Shown here: positions 35,686-45,244 of the stretch, in pieces
How positions within the stretch are numbered: position 1 is the first letter of the stretch
How the letters are laid out: each line of letters starts with the position of its first letter
Origin: Pseudorhodobacter antarcticus
GTDB lineage: Bacteria > Pseudomonadota > Alphaproteobacteria > Rhodobacterales > Rhodobacteraceae
Assembly: GCF_900110135.1 (NCBI RefSeq)
Contig: NZ_FOCO01000022.1
Span: 1 to 57,069, forward strand
Length of the DNA: 57,069 nt
Direction of reading: 5' to 3'
Program-made: the position numbers and the translations under genes
The notes under the pieces: generated by a model
Told to the model about the DNA's origin: nothing
Database searches by the model: none
The model's input: the letters and a program-made list of their open reading frames with translations, nothing else

Positions 35686-36099
35686 TTAAGCCCGCCGCCC
35701 GCCGCGGGCCAATTGCATGATACCGTAAGGAAAGTGGCGGTATGTTGACCAAAATACAAGGTCAATCGCGACGCCAAGCAGTTGGGTGCTGCGTTTGGGC
35801 GGCAAACGCTGGGTTTCGGTTTGGTCGAGGTCGATGACGAGGTGGATTTGAGCGTGGGGGGCGGGACTTGCGTGCAAAAGGCCAATGCCCCGCGCCTCAA
35901 TCAAGCCGAAGAGCGGGGGGGGGCAAGTGGCGATGATCGTGTTGCCCTGCGGGGTCAGGATGGTTTGGTCATCGGCGATCAGTTGCGCGCCAAGGGCCAT
36001 AAGGTGCAGGCCCAGGCCGGATTTGCCTTGCCCGGATGCGCCTGTGATCAAAATGCCAAAACCGCCCACCGCGACGCAGGTGGCGTGGACGGTTTGCAT
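35686..36099 (-). CDS. hprK: HPr kinase/phosphorylase, short form
   Basis: Phosphorylates HPr on the regulatory serine. The 137-residue protein contains only the catalytic domain, as is usual in alphaproteobacteria. The P-loop GASGQGKSGLGLHLMALGA and the following LIADDQT are present; the firmicute N-terminal domain is absent. ATG 36099 lies five bases after the chvG stop, so it is coupled to the ChvG-ChvI operon. Confidence 0.93.
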   Translation of the reverse strand: MQTVHATCVAVGGFGILITGASGQGKSGLGLHLMALGAQLIADDQTILTPQGNTIIATCPPPLFGLIEARGIGLLHASPAPHAQIHLVIDLDQTETQRLPPKRSTQLLGVAIDLVFWSTYRHFPYGIMQLARGGRRA

Positions 36100-36103
36100 G
36101 GCG

Positions 36104-37831
36104 TTAAACCGGAAGGCCCACGACGAAACGCGCGCCCAGCGGGTCGGACGTGGCATCGGCGGAGGTGGGGCGGATGTTTTCGGCCCAGATCACGCCGCCA
36201 TGCGCCTCAACAATCTGTTTTGAGATAGCGAGGCCGAGGCCGGAGTGATCGCCGAATTGTGCCACCGGACGTTCGGAATAAAAGCGTTTGAACACTTTGG
36301 TCAGCGCCTGTTCGGGGATACCGGGACCCGTATCTTCGACCACGATCAACACGCGGTTTTCACGCCGACGGGCCCAAACCCGCACCGCGTCGCCTTCTTC
36401 ACAGAACGAAACGGCGTTGGTGATCAGGTTGACGAACACTTGCGCCAGACGCCCTTCAAGGCCGCGCACAACGATCGGGTCGGCGGGCAGGTCGGTGATG
36501 AAATCCACACCGCGTTTTTTGGCCTGTTCGCCCAGATATTCCGACAGATTGGCGAGGGTTTTGGAAAGGTTGAACTCCTCCTCCTCCTCCTTCACCAATT
36601 CGCTGTCGAGGCGGGACGCGTTGGAAATATCGCTGACAAGACGGTCAAGGCGGCGGACATCATGTTCGATCACATCAAGCAGTTTTTCGCGTTGATCGTC
36701 GCGTTTGGCCACCCGCATGGTGCCCACAGCAGAACGCAAACTGGCGAGGGGGTTTTTGATTTCATGGCTGACATCGGCGGCGAATTGTTCGTTGGCGTCA
36801 ATCCGGTCGTAAAGGGCGGCGACCATTCCGCGCATCGCAACCGACAGGCGGCCAATTTCATCAGGGCGCGCGGCAAGATCGGGGATGCGCACGCGGCCCA
36901 AAGCCATTTTGCGGGCATCCCGGTCGCGGCCAAGTTCAGCGGCGGCGGCAAGATCGGACAAGGGATTGGCGATGGTGGAAGCGAGAACAAGGCTGAGGCC
37001 GATGGAGACCATCAAAGCAATCACGAACATTTGCAGGACTTGTTCGCGTTCGTGACGCACCAAACTGTCAATTTCTCCTTCGGCAGAAGTGAGGCCAATG
37101 ACGCCCAACACCTCACCCGCGGACCATATCGGGGTGGCGACAGAGAAAAGCGTGCCGCCAACCGAATCCTTGGCCATGCTGGAACTGGTTTCACCCGACA
37201 GGGCGGCGGCAAAATTGCTGCGTGCAAGGCTTTCGCTATCCACCTTGACCGCGCCTTTTTCACCCGCAGACAAAGCGCCCGACACGGTTTCCCAGACGGA
37301 GTTCAAAAACCCGGTGATCAGGGTGGAATTTACTTTGCCATCAACCGGGACGGCGCGCGCCTGCCCTTCTTTGGCGGCGATCATTTGGCCGGATTTGTCG
37401 AACACAAACGCATCAACGCCGGGCGCGATGGTGACGGCGGCCAGCGTTGTCACGACATCAAGACCCGCAGGATCGGCCAATGACAGGCCCGCGATGCCTG
37501 GGATTTGCAGCTCAAACACGTCTGCGACCAGTTCCGCCTCGGTCACAAGCCCTTGTTCGCGTTGAATAACAAGGCTGTCGCGAAAGGGGTTCATGAACAA
37601 GACGCCCGCGACCAAGATCACCAAAGCCATCATGTTGAAAATGATGATTTTGCGCGCAAGCGGCGAACGGTTGAGGGCAACAATGCCGCTGCGGCCCCGG
37701 TGGCCGCGCATTTCTTGCGTCATTTCGGGATCGGGCGCAGTCCAATCTTCGCCCAGCAGCACATCGCCAGCGGCGCGGCTGTTGGGTTTTTTACGCGTCA
37801 GACCAGAGGATATTTGCGGCATAGAGGTCAT
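36104..37831 (-). CDS. chvG: Sensor histidine kinase ChvG
   Basis: A 575-residue inner-membrane sensor of acid/envelope stress. The N-terminal cytoplasmic segment is followed by TM1 (IIIFNMMALVILVAGVLFM) and a periplasmic domain of about 200 residues. TM2 (VIALMVSIGLSLVLASTIANPL) and a HAMP region come next, then the H box (DVSHEIKNPLASLRSAVGTM), N box (NLITNAVSF) and G boxes (VEDTGPGIPE, GLGLAISK). It phosphorylates the response regulator encoded just upstream. Confidence 0.95.
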   Translation of the reverse strand: MTSMPQISSGLTRKKPNSRAAGDVLLGEDWTAPDPEMTQEMRGHRGRSGIVALNRSPLARKIIIFNMMALVILVAGVLFMNPFRDSLVIQREQGLVTEAELVADVFELQIPGIAGLSLADPAGLDVVTTLAAVTIAPGVDAFVFDKSGQMIAAKEGQARAVPVDGKVNSTLITGFLNSVWETVSGALSAGEKGAVKVDSESLARSNFAAALSGETSSSMAKDSVGGTLFSVATPIWSAGEVLGVIGLTSAEGEIDSLVRHEREQVLQMFVIALMVSIGLSLVLASTIANPLSDLAAAAELGRDRDARKMALGRVRIPDLAARPDEIGRLSVAMRGMVAALYDRIDANEQFAADVSHEIKNPLASLRSAVGTMRVAKRDDQREKLLDVIEHDVRRLDRLVSDISNASRLDSELVKEEEEEFNLSKTLANLSEYLGEQAKKRGVDFITDLPADPIVVRGLEGRLAQVFVNLITNAVSFCEEGDAVRVWARRRENRVLIVVEDTGPGIPEQALTKVFKRFYSERPVAQFGDHSGLGLAISKQIVEAHGGVIWAENIRPTSADATSDPLGARFVVGLPV

Positions 37832-37840
37832 GACGAGGCA

Positions 37841-38542
37841 TCACTCTTCATTATAGCGATAGCCGATGCCGTAAAGCGTTTCGATGGCCGAAAAATCATC
37901 ATCGGCAGAGCGCATTTTTTTGCGCAAGCGTTTGATATGGCTATCGATTGTGCGGTCATCAACATAGACCTGATCATCATAGGCCACATCCATCAACTGA
38001 TCGCGGCTTTTCACAAAACCGGGGCGCTGTGCGAGGGCTTGCAGCAGCAAAAATTCAGTGACGGTCAGCGATACATCATTGCCTTTCCACGCAACGGAAT
38101 GGCGCAGCGGGTCCATGCGCAGATGGCCACGTTCAATCACTTTGGTTTCTTCGGTCACGGCGACTTCATCGGTCGCAATCGCCTCTTGGCGGCGCAAAAG
38201 CGAGCGGATGCGTTCGACCAAAAGACGCTGGGAAAACGGTTTTTTGACGTAATCATCGGCGCCCATCCGCAGGCCCAACACTTCGTCAATTTCATCATCT
38301 TTGGAGGTGAGGAAAATCACCGGCATCTGGGTTTTCTGGCGCAAGCGTTGCAGCAGGTCCATCCCATCCATGCGGGGCATTTTGATGTCCAACACGGCCA
38401 TATCTGGCAGGCGGCGATTGAACGCGTCCAGCGCGGATTGCCCGTCGTTGTAGGTTTCGACCTCGAAACCTTCGGCCTCCAGAGTCATTGCGACGGACGT
38501 CAGAATATTTCTGTCGTCATCCACAAGGGCGATCCTTGACAT
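37841..38542 (-). CDS. chvI: Response regulator ChvI
   Basis: A 233-residue OmpR/PhoB-type regulator. The receiver domain begins [20 protein letters not shown]; the phosphorylated Asp is in [15 protein letters not shown] and the conserved Lys in FLTSKDDE. The winged-helix domain ends [15 protein letters not shown]... [12 protein letters not shown] 38542 matches other ChvI proteins and has an AGGGA site; ATG 38566 is possible. Divergent from pckA across 340 bases. Confidence 0.95.
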   Translation of the reverse strand: MSRIALVDDDRNILTSVAMTLEAEGFEVETYNDGQSALDAFNRRLPDMAVLDIKMPRMDGMDLLQRLRQKTQMPVIFLTSKDDEIDEVLGLRMGADDYVKKPFSQRLLVERIRSLLRRQEAIATDEVAVTEETKVIERGHLRMDPLRHSVAWKGNDVSLTVTEFLLLQALAQRPGFVKSRDQLMDVAYDDQVYVDDRTIDSHIKRLRKKMRSADDDFSAIETLYGIGYRYNEE

Positions 38543-38882
38543 GGGTGTTTTCCCTATACTGCTCATTATTATATTTTTCTCAATTTCGCTTTTTTGCCAC
38601 AAAGAATCAACTGCTAACTGCGAATCACCCCTAATCCCCCCATCAGTTGACAACAAAAAAGCGAATGAATGACTAATTTGCCTCAGTCGCCAACTTGGTT
38701 GCGCTAACGCGCTGTTGGTTGCGCTAACTGTGCCAAAGCGTCCTGTTCCAATGGGAAAGGTGCGTGTTATAGGCGCAGGGTCGGCCTCGGCTCCGGGGGC
38801 GACCGGGGTGCGGGTTTGGGCCTGCGCGCTGCATCCAAACCCAGAAATTTGTCGTATCATCGGCATCGGGAGCTTGCATTAG
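38543..38882. promoter_or_regulatory. Divergent chvI/pckA control region with two tandem operator-like repeats
   Basis: No gene fits here. Two identical copies of TTGGTTGCGCTAAC lie at 38695-38708 and 38715-38728, 20 bases apart, about two helical turns. The right half GCGCTAAC matches the palindrome (GTTAGCGCTAAC-like) that I recall for the LacI-family carbon regulator CceR of Rhodobacter sphaeroides; the left half is imperfect. The chvI-proximal part (38570-38680) is AT-richer and probably holds its promoter. Confidence 0.5.
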
Positions 38883-40484
38883 ATGACCAACGGACGTGTA
38901 AATCCAAATCAAACGCTGGAAAAACAATGCATTACAGGGCTGGGGGCAGTTTATTACAACCAGATCGAGCCTGCGCTGGTAGAGGCTGCCGTCGCGCGGG
39001 GCGAAGGTAATTTGGGGATTGGCGGCGCGTTTTTGGTATCGACCGGGCAGTTCACGGGGCGGTCGCCCAAGGACAAGCATGTGGTACGGTCGGCCGTGAC
39101 GGAAGACACGATTTGGTGGGATAACAATGCGGCAATGACGCCCGAGGCGTTTGGCGTTTTGCGCGCCGATATGATGGCGCATATGCAAGGCCGCGATTAT
39201 TTTGTGCAAGATTTGTACGCGGGCGCGGACCCGGCGCACCGTTTGGACGTGCGTGTGGTGACCGAACTTGCGTGGCACGGGCTGTTTATTCGGCATTTGC
39301 TGCGCCGCCCGGACCGTGCGGAATTGGACGCGTTTGTGCCCGAATGGACGGTTATCAACTGCCCGAGTTTCAAGGCGCACCCGGCGCGGCACGGCTGCCG
39401 GTCGGAAACCGTGATCGCCATGAACTTTGATCTGCGGGAAATTTTGATCGCCAATACCGCCTATGCGGGCGAAAACAAGAAGTCGGTGTTCACGCTGTTG
39501 AACTATTTGCTGCCCGAAAAGGGTGTGATGCCGATGCATTGTTCCGCCAACCATGCGGTGGACGACCCCGATGATGCGGCGGTGTTTTTTGGCCTGTCCG
39601 GCACTGGGAAAACCACGTTGTCCGCCGATCCGGCACGGATTTTGATTGGCGATGATGAACACGGCTGGTCGGACACGGGCACCTTTAACTTTGAAGGGGG
39701 CTGTTACGCCAAGACCATCAACCTGAGTGCCGAAGCCGAGCCAGAAATTTATGCGACCACGCATAAGTTTGGCACCGTGGTTGAAAATATGGTGTTTGAC
39801 GCGGAAACGTTGGTGCTGGATTTTGAAGATTCAAGCCTGACGGAAAACATGCGCTGCGCCTATCCATTGGAGTATATCTCCAATGCATCGGCCACGGGGA
39901 TGGGCGGCGCGCCGAAAAATATCATCCTGCTGACCTGCGACGCTTACGGTGTTTTGCCCCCCATCGCGCGGTTGACGCCTGCGCAGGCGATGTATCACTT
40001 CCTGTCTGGGTTCACGTCGAAAACGCCGGGCACCGAACGTGGCGTGGTGGAGCCGACGCCGACATTTTCAACCTGTTTTGGTGCGCCGTTTATGCCGCGC
40101 CGCCCCGAAGTGTACGGCAAGTTGTTGCAAGCGCAGATTGCGAAAACCGGGGCGACCTGTTGGTTGGTCAACACCGGCTGGACCGGCGGCGCGTTTGGCA
40201 CGGGGTCGCGGATGCCCATTCGCGCCACCCGCGCTTTGTTGACGGCGGCGCTGGACGGGTCATTGATACAAGGCGAATTCCGCCTTGATGCGCGGTTTGG
40301 GTTTGAGGTTCCGGTGTCGGTCGCGGGTGTTGCCGATGTGTTGTTGGATCCGCGCCGGACGTGGACGGACGCCGACGCCTATGACGCGCAGGCGCAAAAG
40401 CTGGCGGGGATGTTTGCCGATAACTTTGGCAAATATCTGCCGTTTGTGGATGCGGACGTAAAGGCGGCGGCGATTAAGCCTTAA
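38883..40484 (+). CDS. pckA: Phosphoenolpyruvate carboxykinase (ATP)
   Basis: Converts oxaloacetate and ATP to phosphoenolpyruvate and CO2, the first committed step of gluconeogenesis (EC 4.1.1.49). The 533 residues include [15 protein letters not shown], the P-loop [16 protein letters not shown] and the metal/substrate motif [10 protein letters not shown]. The C-terminal lid region contains [17 protein letters not shown]. Its position beside chvI is the standard one in alphaproteobacteria. Confidence 0.97.
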   Translation: MTNGRVNPNQTLEKQCITGLGAVYYNQIEPALVEAAVARGEGNLGIGGAFLVSTGQFTGRSPKDKHVVRSAVTEDTIWWDNNAAMTPEAFGVLRADMMAHMQGRDYFVQDLYAGADPAHRLDVRVVTELAWHGLFIRHLLRRPDRAELDAFVPEWTVINCPSFKAHPARHGCRSETVIAMNFDLREILIANTAYAGENKKSVFTLLNYLLPEKGVMPMHCSANHAVDDPDDAAVFFGLSGTGKTTLSADPARILIGDDEHGWSDTGTFNFEGGCYAKTINLSAEAEPEIYATTHKFGTVVENMVFDAETLVLDFEDSSLTENMRCAYPLEYISNASATGMGGAPKNIILLTCDAYGVLPPIARLTPAQAMYHFLSGFTSKTPGTERGVVEPTPTFSTCFGAPFMPRRPEVYGKLLQAQIAKTGATCWLVNTGWTGGAFGTGSRMPIRATRALLTAALDGSLIQGEFRLDARFGFEVPVSVAGVADVLLDPRRTWTDADAYDAQAQKLAGMFADNFGKYLPFVDADVKAAAIKP

Positions 40485-40496
40485 AGGCCGCAAGCC

Positions 40497-41267
40497 TTAA
40501 AGGCCAATCGCGCGGCGCAATAGGTTTAGGCCTGTCAGGACAAGCAACACTTGGGTCCACCAGCGAAAGCGGACTTGATCCAAGTGTTGGCCCGCGCGCA
40601 ATCCGATCGCCATGCCTGCAATGGCGGGGATGACCAAAAGGGCGGAAAACGCGGTGTTGGCCCCGGTCATAACACCAGAATTCAGGTGGGCGGCCAGCAA
40701 GATCACTGCGCCGATCAAAAAGATCACGCCTTGCACGCGCAGCATTTCGCGTTTTTCCACACCGATGGACATCAGGTAAACGATCAACGGCGGGCCCCAA
40801 ACGCCTGACACGCCACCGTAGAGCCCGGCGATAACCCCCAAAACCCATTCAGCGCGGGTTTGGTGCTGCAGGCGGATCGCAAGGCTGCGGCCCATCAATT
40901 GCAAAATGGCGTAAAGGGTGATCGGGACGCCGAGCAGGGCCAAAAACAGGTCTTGGGGGATGTCGCGCACGAATTGCGCGCTGATCGCGATGAAAATGAT
41001 CGTGGCCGTCATAAACCGCCAATATTTACGCAACGAGGCAATGAAGGCGGACAGACCGTCGCGGAACGCTTGGCCCAGATTTGTGACCAATGTGGGCAGG
41101 ATAAGGCCGGACAGGGCGATTTCGGGGGGCAGAAAAGACGAAAATGCCGAGATCATGATCATCGGCATCGCGAACCCCACAGCGCCTTTGACAAAGCCCG
41201 CAAACAAGGTGACAGCAATGGCGATGCCAAGCGCGGTGGCGGAAAGTTCGAGAAATGCGATGTCCAT
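40497..41267 (-). CDS. TauE/SafE family sulfite exporter-like permease
   Basis: A 256-residue membrane protein with about eight hydrophobic segments in two repeated halves, a layout typical of TauE/SafE transporters (FAGFVKGAVGFAMPMIMISAF near residue 24, GLYGGVSGVWGPPLIVYLM in the second half). Members export sulfite, sulfoacetate or related organic anions; the substrate here is not predictable. It converges with pckA and is divergent from the acyl-CoA dehydrogenase gene. Confidence 0.92.
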   Translation of the reverse strand: MDIAFLELSATALGIAIAVTLFAGFVKGAVGFAMPMIMISAFSSFLPPEIALSGLILPTLVTNLGQAFRDGLSAFIASLRKYWRFMTATIIFIAISAQFVRDIPQDLFLALLGVPITLYAILQLMGRSLAIRLQHQTRAEWVLGVIAGLYGGVSGVWGPPLIVYLMSIGVEKREMLRVQGVIFLIGAVILLAAHLNSGVMTGANTAFSALLVIPAIAGMAIGLRAGQHLDQVRFRWWTQVLLVLTGLNLLRRAIGL

Positions 41268-41301
41268 CGAGGTTGGCCCTTTTGTTTTAGGGTTCTATAT
41301 C

Positions 41302-41365
41302 TTGGCCTGCAGGGGCTTTGCACCTGCAAAATACTTTGGTCTGCAGGGGCTTTGCACCTGCAAAA
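41302..41365. repeat. Two 30-bp direct repeats, each containing a TTTGCA-N2-TGCAAA dyad
   Basis: Units at 41302-41331 and 41336-41365 differ at one position and are separated by four bases. Each contains the perfect dyad TTTGCACCTGCAAA (41317-41330 and 41351-41364), centres 34 bases apart. They lie between the divergent TauE-type gene and the acyl-CoA dehydrogenase gene, and are probably operators. Confidence 0.8.
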
Positions 41366-41424
41366 ATGGTCGCGACATATTCGGTCGTCATGGCTGCATT
41401 AATTGAAATCTTGTTGCGCCGCAC

Positions 41425-41450
41425 TTGCAAAGGCTTTAATCTGTTTGCAA
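41425..41450. promoter_or_regulatory. Third TTGCAAA/TTTGCAA inverted repeat upstream of acyl-CoA dehydrogenase
   Basis: TTGCAAA at 41425-41431 and TTTGCAA at 41444-41450 form an inverted repeat with a 12-base spacer, 30 bases before the start codon. The arms are the same heptamer as in the upstream dyads, although their orientation is reversed. Confidence 0.55.
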
Positions 41451-41479
41451 GCGCAGAAAAATTGGAACGGAGCATCCCG

Positions 41480-43150
41480 ATGGCCCATGATGGCACCCCC
41501 TTGACGCAGATTGACACGCCAATTTTGACCGACCTGTTGGGGCTGACCGAAGGCGCGTTGCCGGAGGTGACAGCGCTGTTTGAAGCGGGGCGCGAAAACC
41601 TGCGGGGGATGGTAACGGAAGGCGGCAAGGTGTCCGGCCCGCTGATGGAAACGCACCAGTTTGCGGCGCATACGCTGAGTTGGCTTGCGACCTATCACGA
41701 AAGTCTGGTGCAGATGCACGCTTGGGCCGGGCGTTTGGCGGGTGAGGGCACGCTGGGCGATATGGAGCGGTTGCTGCTACAGATCGGGTTTGGCGAGTAT
41801 TTGGCGCAGATTTCCGGTGGCATTGCGATGTCACAGGGCGAGGTGGCGCGGCTGTCGGATTTGGGGCTGACATGGACGCCGGGTGATGCGGCGGCGCGGT
41901 TGATTGCCTTTGGCAATTCGGGTGCAGCGCGCGCGGCGTTGGTGGGGTTGATGCAAGACAACCACGGGCGCGCGACCTTTGGGGCCAGCGGTTTGGACGC
42001 CGAGTTGGAGATGATCCGCGACCAATTCCGCCGCTTTGCCGATGAGGAAGTCGTGCCCCATGCGCATGGCTGGCATTTGCGCGATGAGCTGATCCCGATG
42101 GAGATTATTGAAAAGCTGGCAGACATGGGCGTTTTTGGCCTGACCATCCCCGAAGAATTTGGCGGGTTTGGCCTGTCAAAAGCGTCGATGGTGGTGGTGT
42201 CTGAGGAATTGTCGCGCGGGTATATCGGTGTGGGGTCGCTGGCGACGCGCACCGAAATTGCGGCGGAGTTGATTTTGTGCGGCGGCACGCAGGCGCAAAA
42301 GGAAGAATGGCTGCCAAAGCTGGCCAGCGCCGAGATTTTGCCAACAGCCGTGTTTACCGAACCCAATACCGGGTCCGATTTGGGCAGTCTGCGCACGCGG
42401 GCGGTGAAAGCGGGCGATGATTGGGTGGTGACGGGCAACAAAACGTGGATCACGCACGCGACGCGGACCCAAGTGATGACCTTGCTGGCGCGCACCGACC
42501 CGAACACCACCGATTATCGCGGCTTGTCGATGTTTTTGGCCGAAAAAACGCCGGGCACCGATGCGGTGCCGTTTCCCACCCCCGGCATGACGGGCGGCGA
42601 GATTGAGGTGCTGGGATACCGTGGCATGAAGGAATATGAGCTGGCGTTTGACGGGTTTGCCGTGAAAGGCGCCAATTTGCTGGGCGGCGTTGAAGGCCAA
42701 GGGTTCAAGCAGCTGATGCAGACGTTTGAATCCGCGCGCATCCAGACAGCGGCGCGCGCGATTGGCGTGGCGCAAAACGCGCTGGAATTGGCGATGCAAT
42801 ACGCGATTGACCGCAAGCAATTTGGCAAATCCCTGATCGCGTTTCCACGCGTTTCGGGCAAACTAGCGATGATGGCCGTGGAGGTGATGATCGCGCGGCA
42901 GTTGACCTATTTTTCCGCGTGGCAAAAGGACAATGACAAACGCTGCGACCTTGAGGCGGGGATGGCAAAGCTGCTGGGCGCGCGGGTGGCCTGGGCTGCG
43001 GCGGATAATGCGTTGCAAATTCATGGCGGCAACGGGTTTGCGCTGGAATATCAGATTAGCCGGGTGCTGTGCGATGCGCGGATTTTGAACATCTTTGAAG
43101 GGGCGGCGGAAATTCAGGCGCAGGTAATTGCGCGGCGTTTGCTGGACTGA
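41480..43150 (+). CDS. Acyl-CoA dehydrogenase, probably (2S)-methylsuccinyl-CoA dehydrogenase
   Basis: A 556-residue FAD acyl-CoA dehydrogenase. An N-terminal extension of about 160 residues (from TPILTDLLGLTEGALPEVTALF through QIGFGEYLAQISGGIAMSQGE) precedes the standard fold. PTAVFTEPNTGSDLGSLRTRA, GNKTWITHA, ALELAMQYAIDRKQFGKSL and QIHGGNGFALEYQISRVLCDARILNIFEGAAEIQ segments are present. The extension and length fit Mcd, the ethylmalonyl-CoA pathway enzyme that makes mesaconyl-C1-CoA, as I recall it from Rhodobacter. Confident of the superfamily, moderately of Mcd. ATG 41480 is preceded by GGAACGGAGC. Confidence 0.85.
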   Translation: MAHDGTPLTQIDTPILTDLLGLTEGALPEVTALFEAGRENLRGMVTEGGKVSGPLMETHQFAAHTLSWLATYHESLVQMHAWAGRLAGEGTLGDMERLLLQIGFGEYLAQISGGIAMSQGEVARLSDLGLTWTPGDAAARLIAFGNSGAARAALVGLMQDNHGRATFGASGLDAELEMIRDQFRRFADEEVVPHAHGWHLRDELIPMEIIEKLADMGVFGLTIPEEFGGFGLSKASMVVVSEELSRGYIGVGSLATRTEIAAELILCGGTQAQKEEWLPKLASAEILPTAVFTEPNTGSDLGSLRTRAVKAGDDWVVTGNKTWITHATRTQVMTLLARTDPNTTDYRGLSMFLAEKTPGTDAVPFPTPGMTGGEIEVLGYRGMKEYELAFDGFAVKGANLLGGVEGQGFKQLMQTFESARIQTAARAIGVAQNALELAMQYAIDRKQFGKSLIAFPRVSGKLAMMAVEVMIARQLTYFSAWQKDNDKRCDLEAGMAKLLGARVAWAAADNALQIHGGNGFALEYQISRVLCDARILNIFEGAAEIQAQVIARRLLD

Positions 43151-43153
43151 AGG

Positions 43154-44383
43154 TTATTCGCCGGGCATGAGCCCCCCGCGTGACGGGCGCGGTTGCCCCA
43201 AGCGCGGGTGCAACCGCGCCGCCACGCCCACGCAGGCCATCATTGCCACGCTCGCCACCGCAAACACCGCAGGCAGGGGGGCGACCAACAGGACCAGCCA
43301 AGCGGCACCCGGCGTTAAAATGCCCGACGCATCGCGAAAGGTGGAATAGATCGCGGCCATTTCCGTACGTTCGGACGGTTTAACGGCCATTAGGAACGGC
43401 AGGCCGCCGACCGCGTCCAGCACCACCAGCATGGCGGACGCGGCCATCATCAACACAACCGCTAACATGGGAACGGGTGAGGCAAGGGCCGCAGCGAAAA
43501 ACCCTGTGGCGCACAGGCCGAACGCCCATTTGACCGAACGGCGCACCGTAAGGCGCGTGGTGATGCGCAGCATGAAGGGTGTTAGGAACAGCAGCGCGTT
43601 GGACAGGGACAAAACGATGCCGCCCACCTTGTCGCCCAGCCCGTTTTCGATGCAGAAAATCGGTAGGTAAACGACATAGACCCACCAGCCGCAGGACCGC
43701 ACCACGGCAAACATCCAGCCCGCAACCAGCCGGGGTTGGGCGGCAAACCGACCGATAAAAGCCAGCGGATTGGCGGCGGGGCGGCGGGCGCGGCTGATTT
43801 GTTTGCCATTGCCAAGCCGCAAAATCCAGAAGGTGGTGAGCAAGAGGAGGCCCAACGCGCCGCCGATCAAAAATGGCAGCGGCTCCCACCATTCGCGCAG
43901 CCAAACGCCCAACAAGGGACCGATGGCCCAAGGGGCGGCCGCATACAGCATATTGGTGGATTGAGATTTGCTGAGGCTGGAGCGGCTGATGTAATCAAGC
44001 ACATAGGCGTTGAAGCAGACGAATGTGGTGACAGTGGCCGCCGCATTGGCGATCAACGCAAGGGGTACTGCGATAGGGCCGCCATGCACGGCCAGCGCCG
44101 CGCCGAGAATGTAAAGCAGCGTGCCTGCGCTGTACATCCAGCGGCGGGGCACAAAGCGGGTGGCAAACGGCACCATCAGCCCCACCATAAGCGACGCAAT
44201 GCCTGCGATGAAATAGACCTGCGACACGGATTCCGCGCTGCCGAGCGCGTCATAGACGGTTAGGGGCATGACGGAAATCAAGATGCCGCGCACGCAGGCG
44301 TCAAGGCCCGCGAGCATGGCAAAATCGCGCACTTTTGGCACAGGACTGTGCAGCAACAGGGTGGGGATGTATTTATTGGCCAT
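43154..44383 (-). CDS. MFS transporter
   Basis: A 409-residue major facilitator with about twelve hydrophobic segments. The loop after TM2 contains FATRFVPRRWMYSAG, an A-motif-like stretch, and TM5 follows the NMLYAAAPWAIGPLLGVWL segment. A central basic loop (GNGKQISRARRPAANP) separates the halves. No substrate family can be named. It stops three bases from the converging acyl-CoA dehydrogenase stop. Confidence 0.88.
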   Translation of the reverse strand: MANKYIPTLLLHSPVPKVRDFAMLAGLDACVRGILISVMPLTVYDALGSAESVSQVYFIAGIASLMVGLMVPFATRFVPRRWMYSAGTLLYILGAALAVHGGPIAVPLALIANAAATVTTFVCFNAYVLDYISRSSLSKSQSTNMLYAAAPWAIGPLLGVWLREWWEPLPFLIGGALGLLLLTTFWILRLGNGKQISRARRPAANPLAFIGRFAAQPRLVAGWMFAVVRSCGWWVYVVYLPIFCIENGLGDKVGGIVLSLSNALLFLTPFMLRITTRLTVRRSVKWAFGLCATGFFAAALASPVPMLAVVLMMAASAMLVVLDAVGGLPFLMAVKPSERTEMAAIYSTFRDASGILTPGAAWLVLLVAPLPAVFAVASVAMMACVGVAARLHPRLGQPRPSRGGLMPGE

Positions 44384-44497
44384 CGCAGTCTTGCCCGATA
44401 TTTGGATGGGTCTGTTGTGGGCGCGGGCAGGGCCATGCGTCTGCGCCCGCTGCGACAGGGGCGGCGAAAAACGACATTTCTGGCCGCAAATAGGGAA

Positions 44498-45220
44498 TTA
44501 GGCGGGTTTGGAGAGGAGGTGAAGCAGGCGGGTGCGCGCCTCGGGCAGGGGTTTGTTGGACAGGGTTTCGGTCAATTCGCGCAGCAGGAAATGGCCCATG
44601 ATGGTCAGGCCTTGGGTGATTTCCGCATGGGTGGCTCCCCCCTGCCCCATCAGGCATTGCGGCAAGGGAAACAGGCGGTTGGCCCATTCGCCAGCGCCCA
44701 CATGGCTGACGGCGCGTCCGGTTTTGGGGCTGACAAAGGCCAGATCATCGCGGCTGCCCGTGACCGCGCAACGCGACAGGTCAAGGCCAAAGCCCATTTC
44801 ATCCAGCAGGGTTAATTCCCAGCGCAAGTAAAGCGCGGGCCAATCGGGGTTGGTTTCCAGCGCGTGCAGCAGGGCCATGGTGGCATGCCACAGGCTGGGA
44901 TGCGGCGCGCGTTCGGGCAAGGTGACGTGCAGCATGGCGCAGATGGCGGACAGCCCCGCAAGGCCAAGGCGGTTTTCCAACAGCGCCGCGCGGCTGTGGG
45001 TGGGCTCTACCGTGAAGCTGCCCAGATGATCCTCTAGCCGGGCGCGCCATGTGACGGCCAGTTGCGTGCCGGGTTGCAAGGTGGCTGCCATTTTGCGCGA
45101 GGCACCGCCGCGCACGACGCCTGCGTGGCGGCCATGCGACAGGGTAAACACCTCTATAATCGCGGAGGCCTCGCCATGCGTGCGCATGGACATCAGCACC
45201 CCTTCATCTTGCCAATCCAT
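44498..45220 (-). CDS. recO: DNA repair protein RecO
   Basis: A recombination mediator that loads RecA onto single-stranded DNA with RecR. The 240 residues begin [39 protein letters not shown], the N-terminal OB fold. A helical domain follows, and the zinc-binding cysteines are mostly lost, with one remaining in [10 protein letters not shown], as in many alphaproteobacteria. It sits at the end of the rnc-era block. Confidence 0.94.
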   Translation of the reverse strand: MDWQDEGVLMSMRTHGEASAIIEVFTLSHGRHAGVVRGGASRKMAATLQPGTQLAVTWRARLEDHLGSFTVEPTHSRAALLENRLGLAGLSAICAMLHVTLPERAPHPSLWHATMALLHALETNPDWPALYLRWELTLLDEMGFGLDLSRCAVTGSRDDLAFVSPKTGRAVSHVGAGEWANRLFPLPQCLMGQGGATHAEITQGLTIMGHFLLRELTETLSNKPLPEARTRLLHLLSKPA

Positions 45221-45244
45221 GTGCAGTTTATGGCAAGGGGGGCG

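Noticed and set aside
41302-41365. Direct repeats upstream of the acyl-CoA dehydrogenase as a CRISPR mini-array
   Set aside because: Only two units with a four-base gap, no spacers, no cas genes; internal dyads fit operators better.
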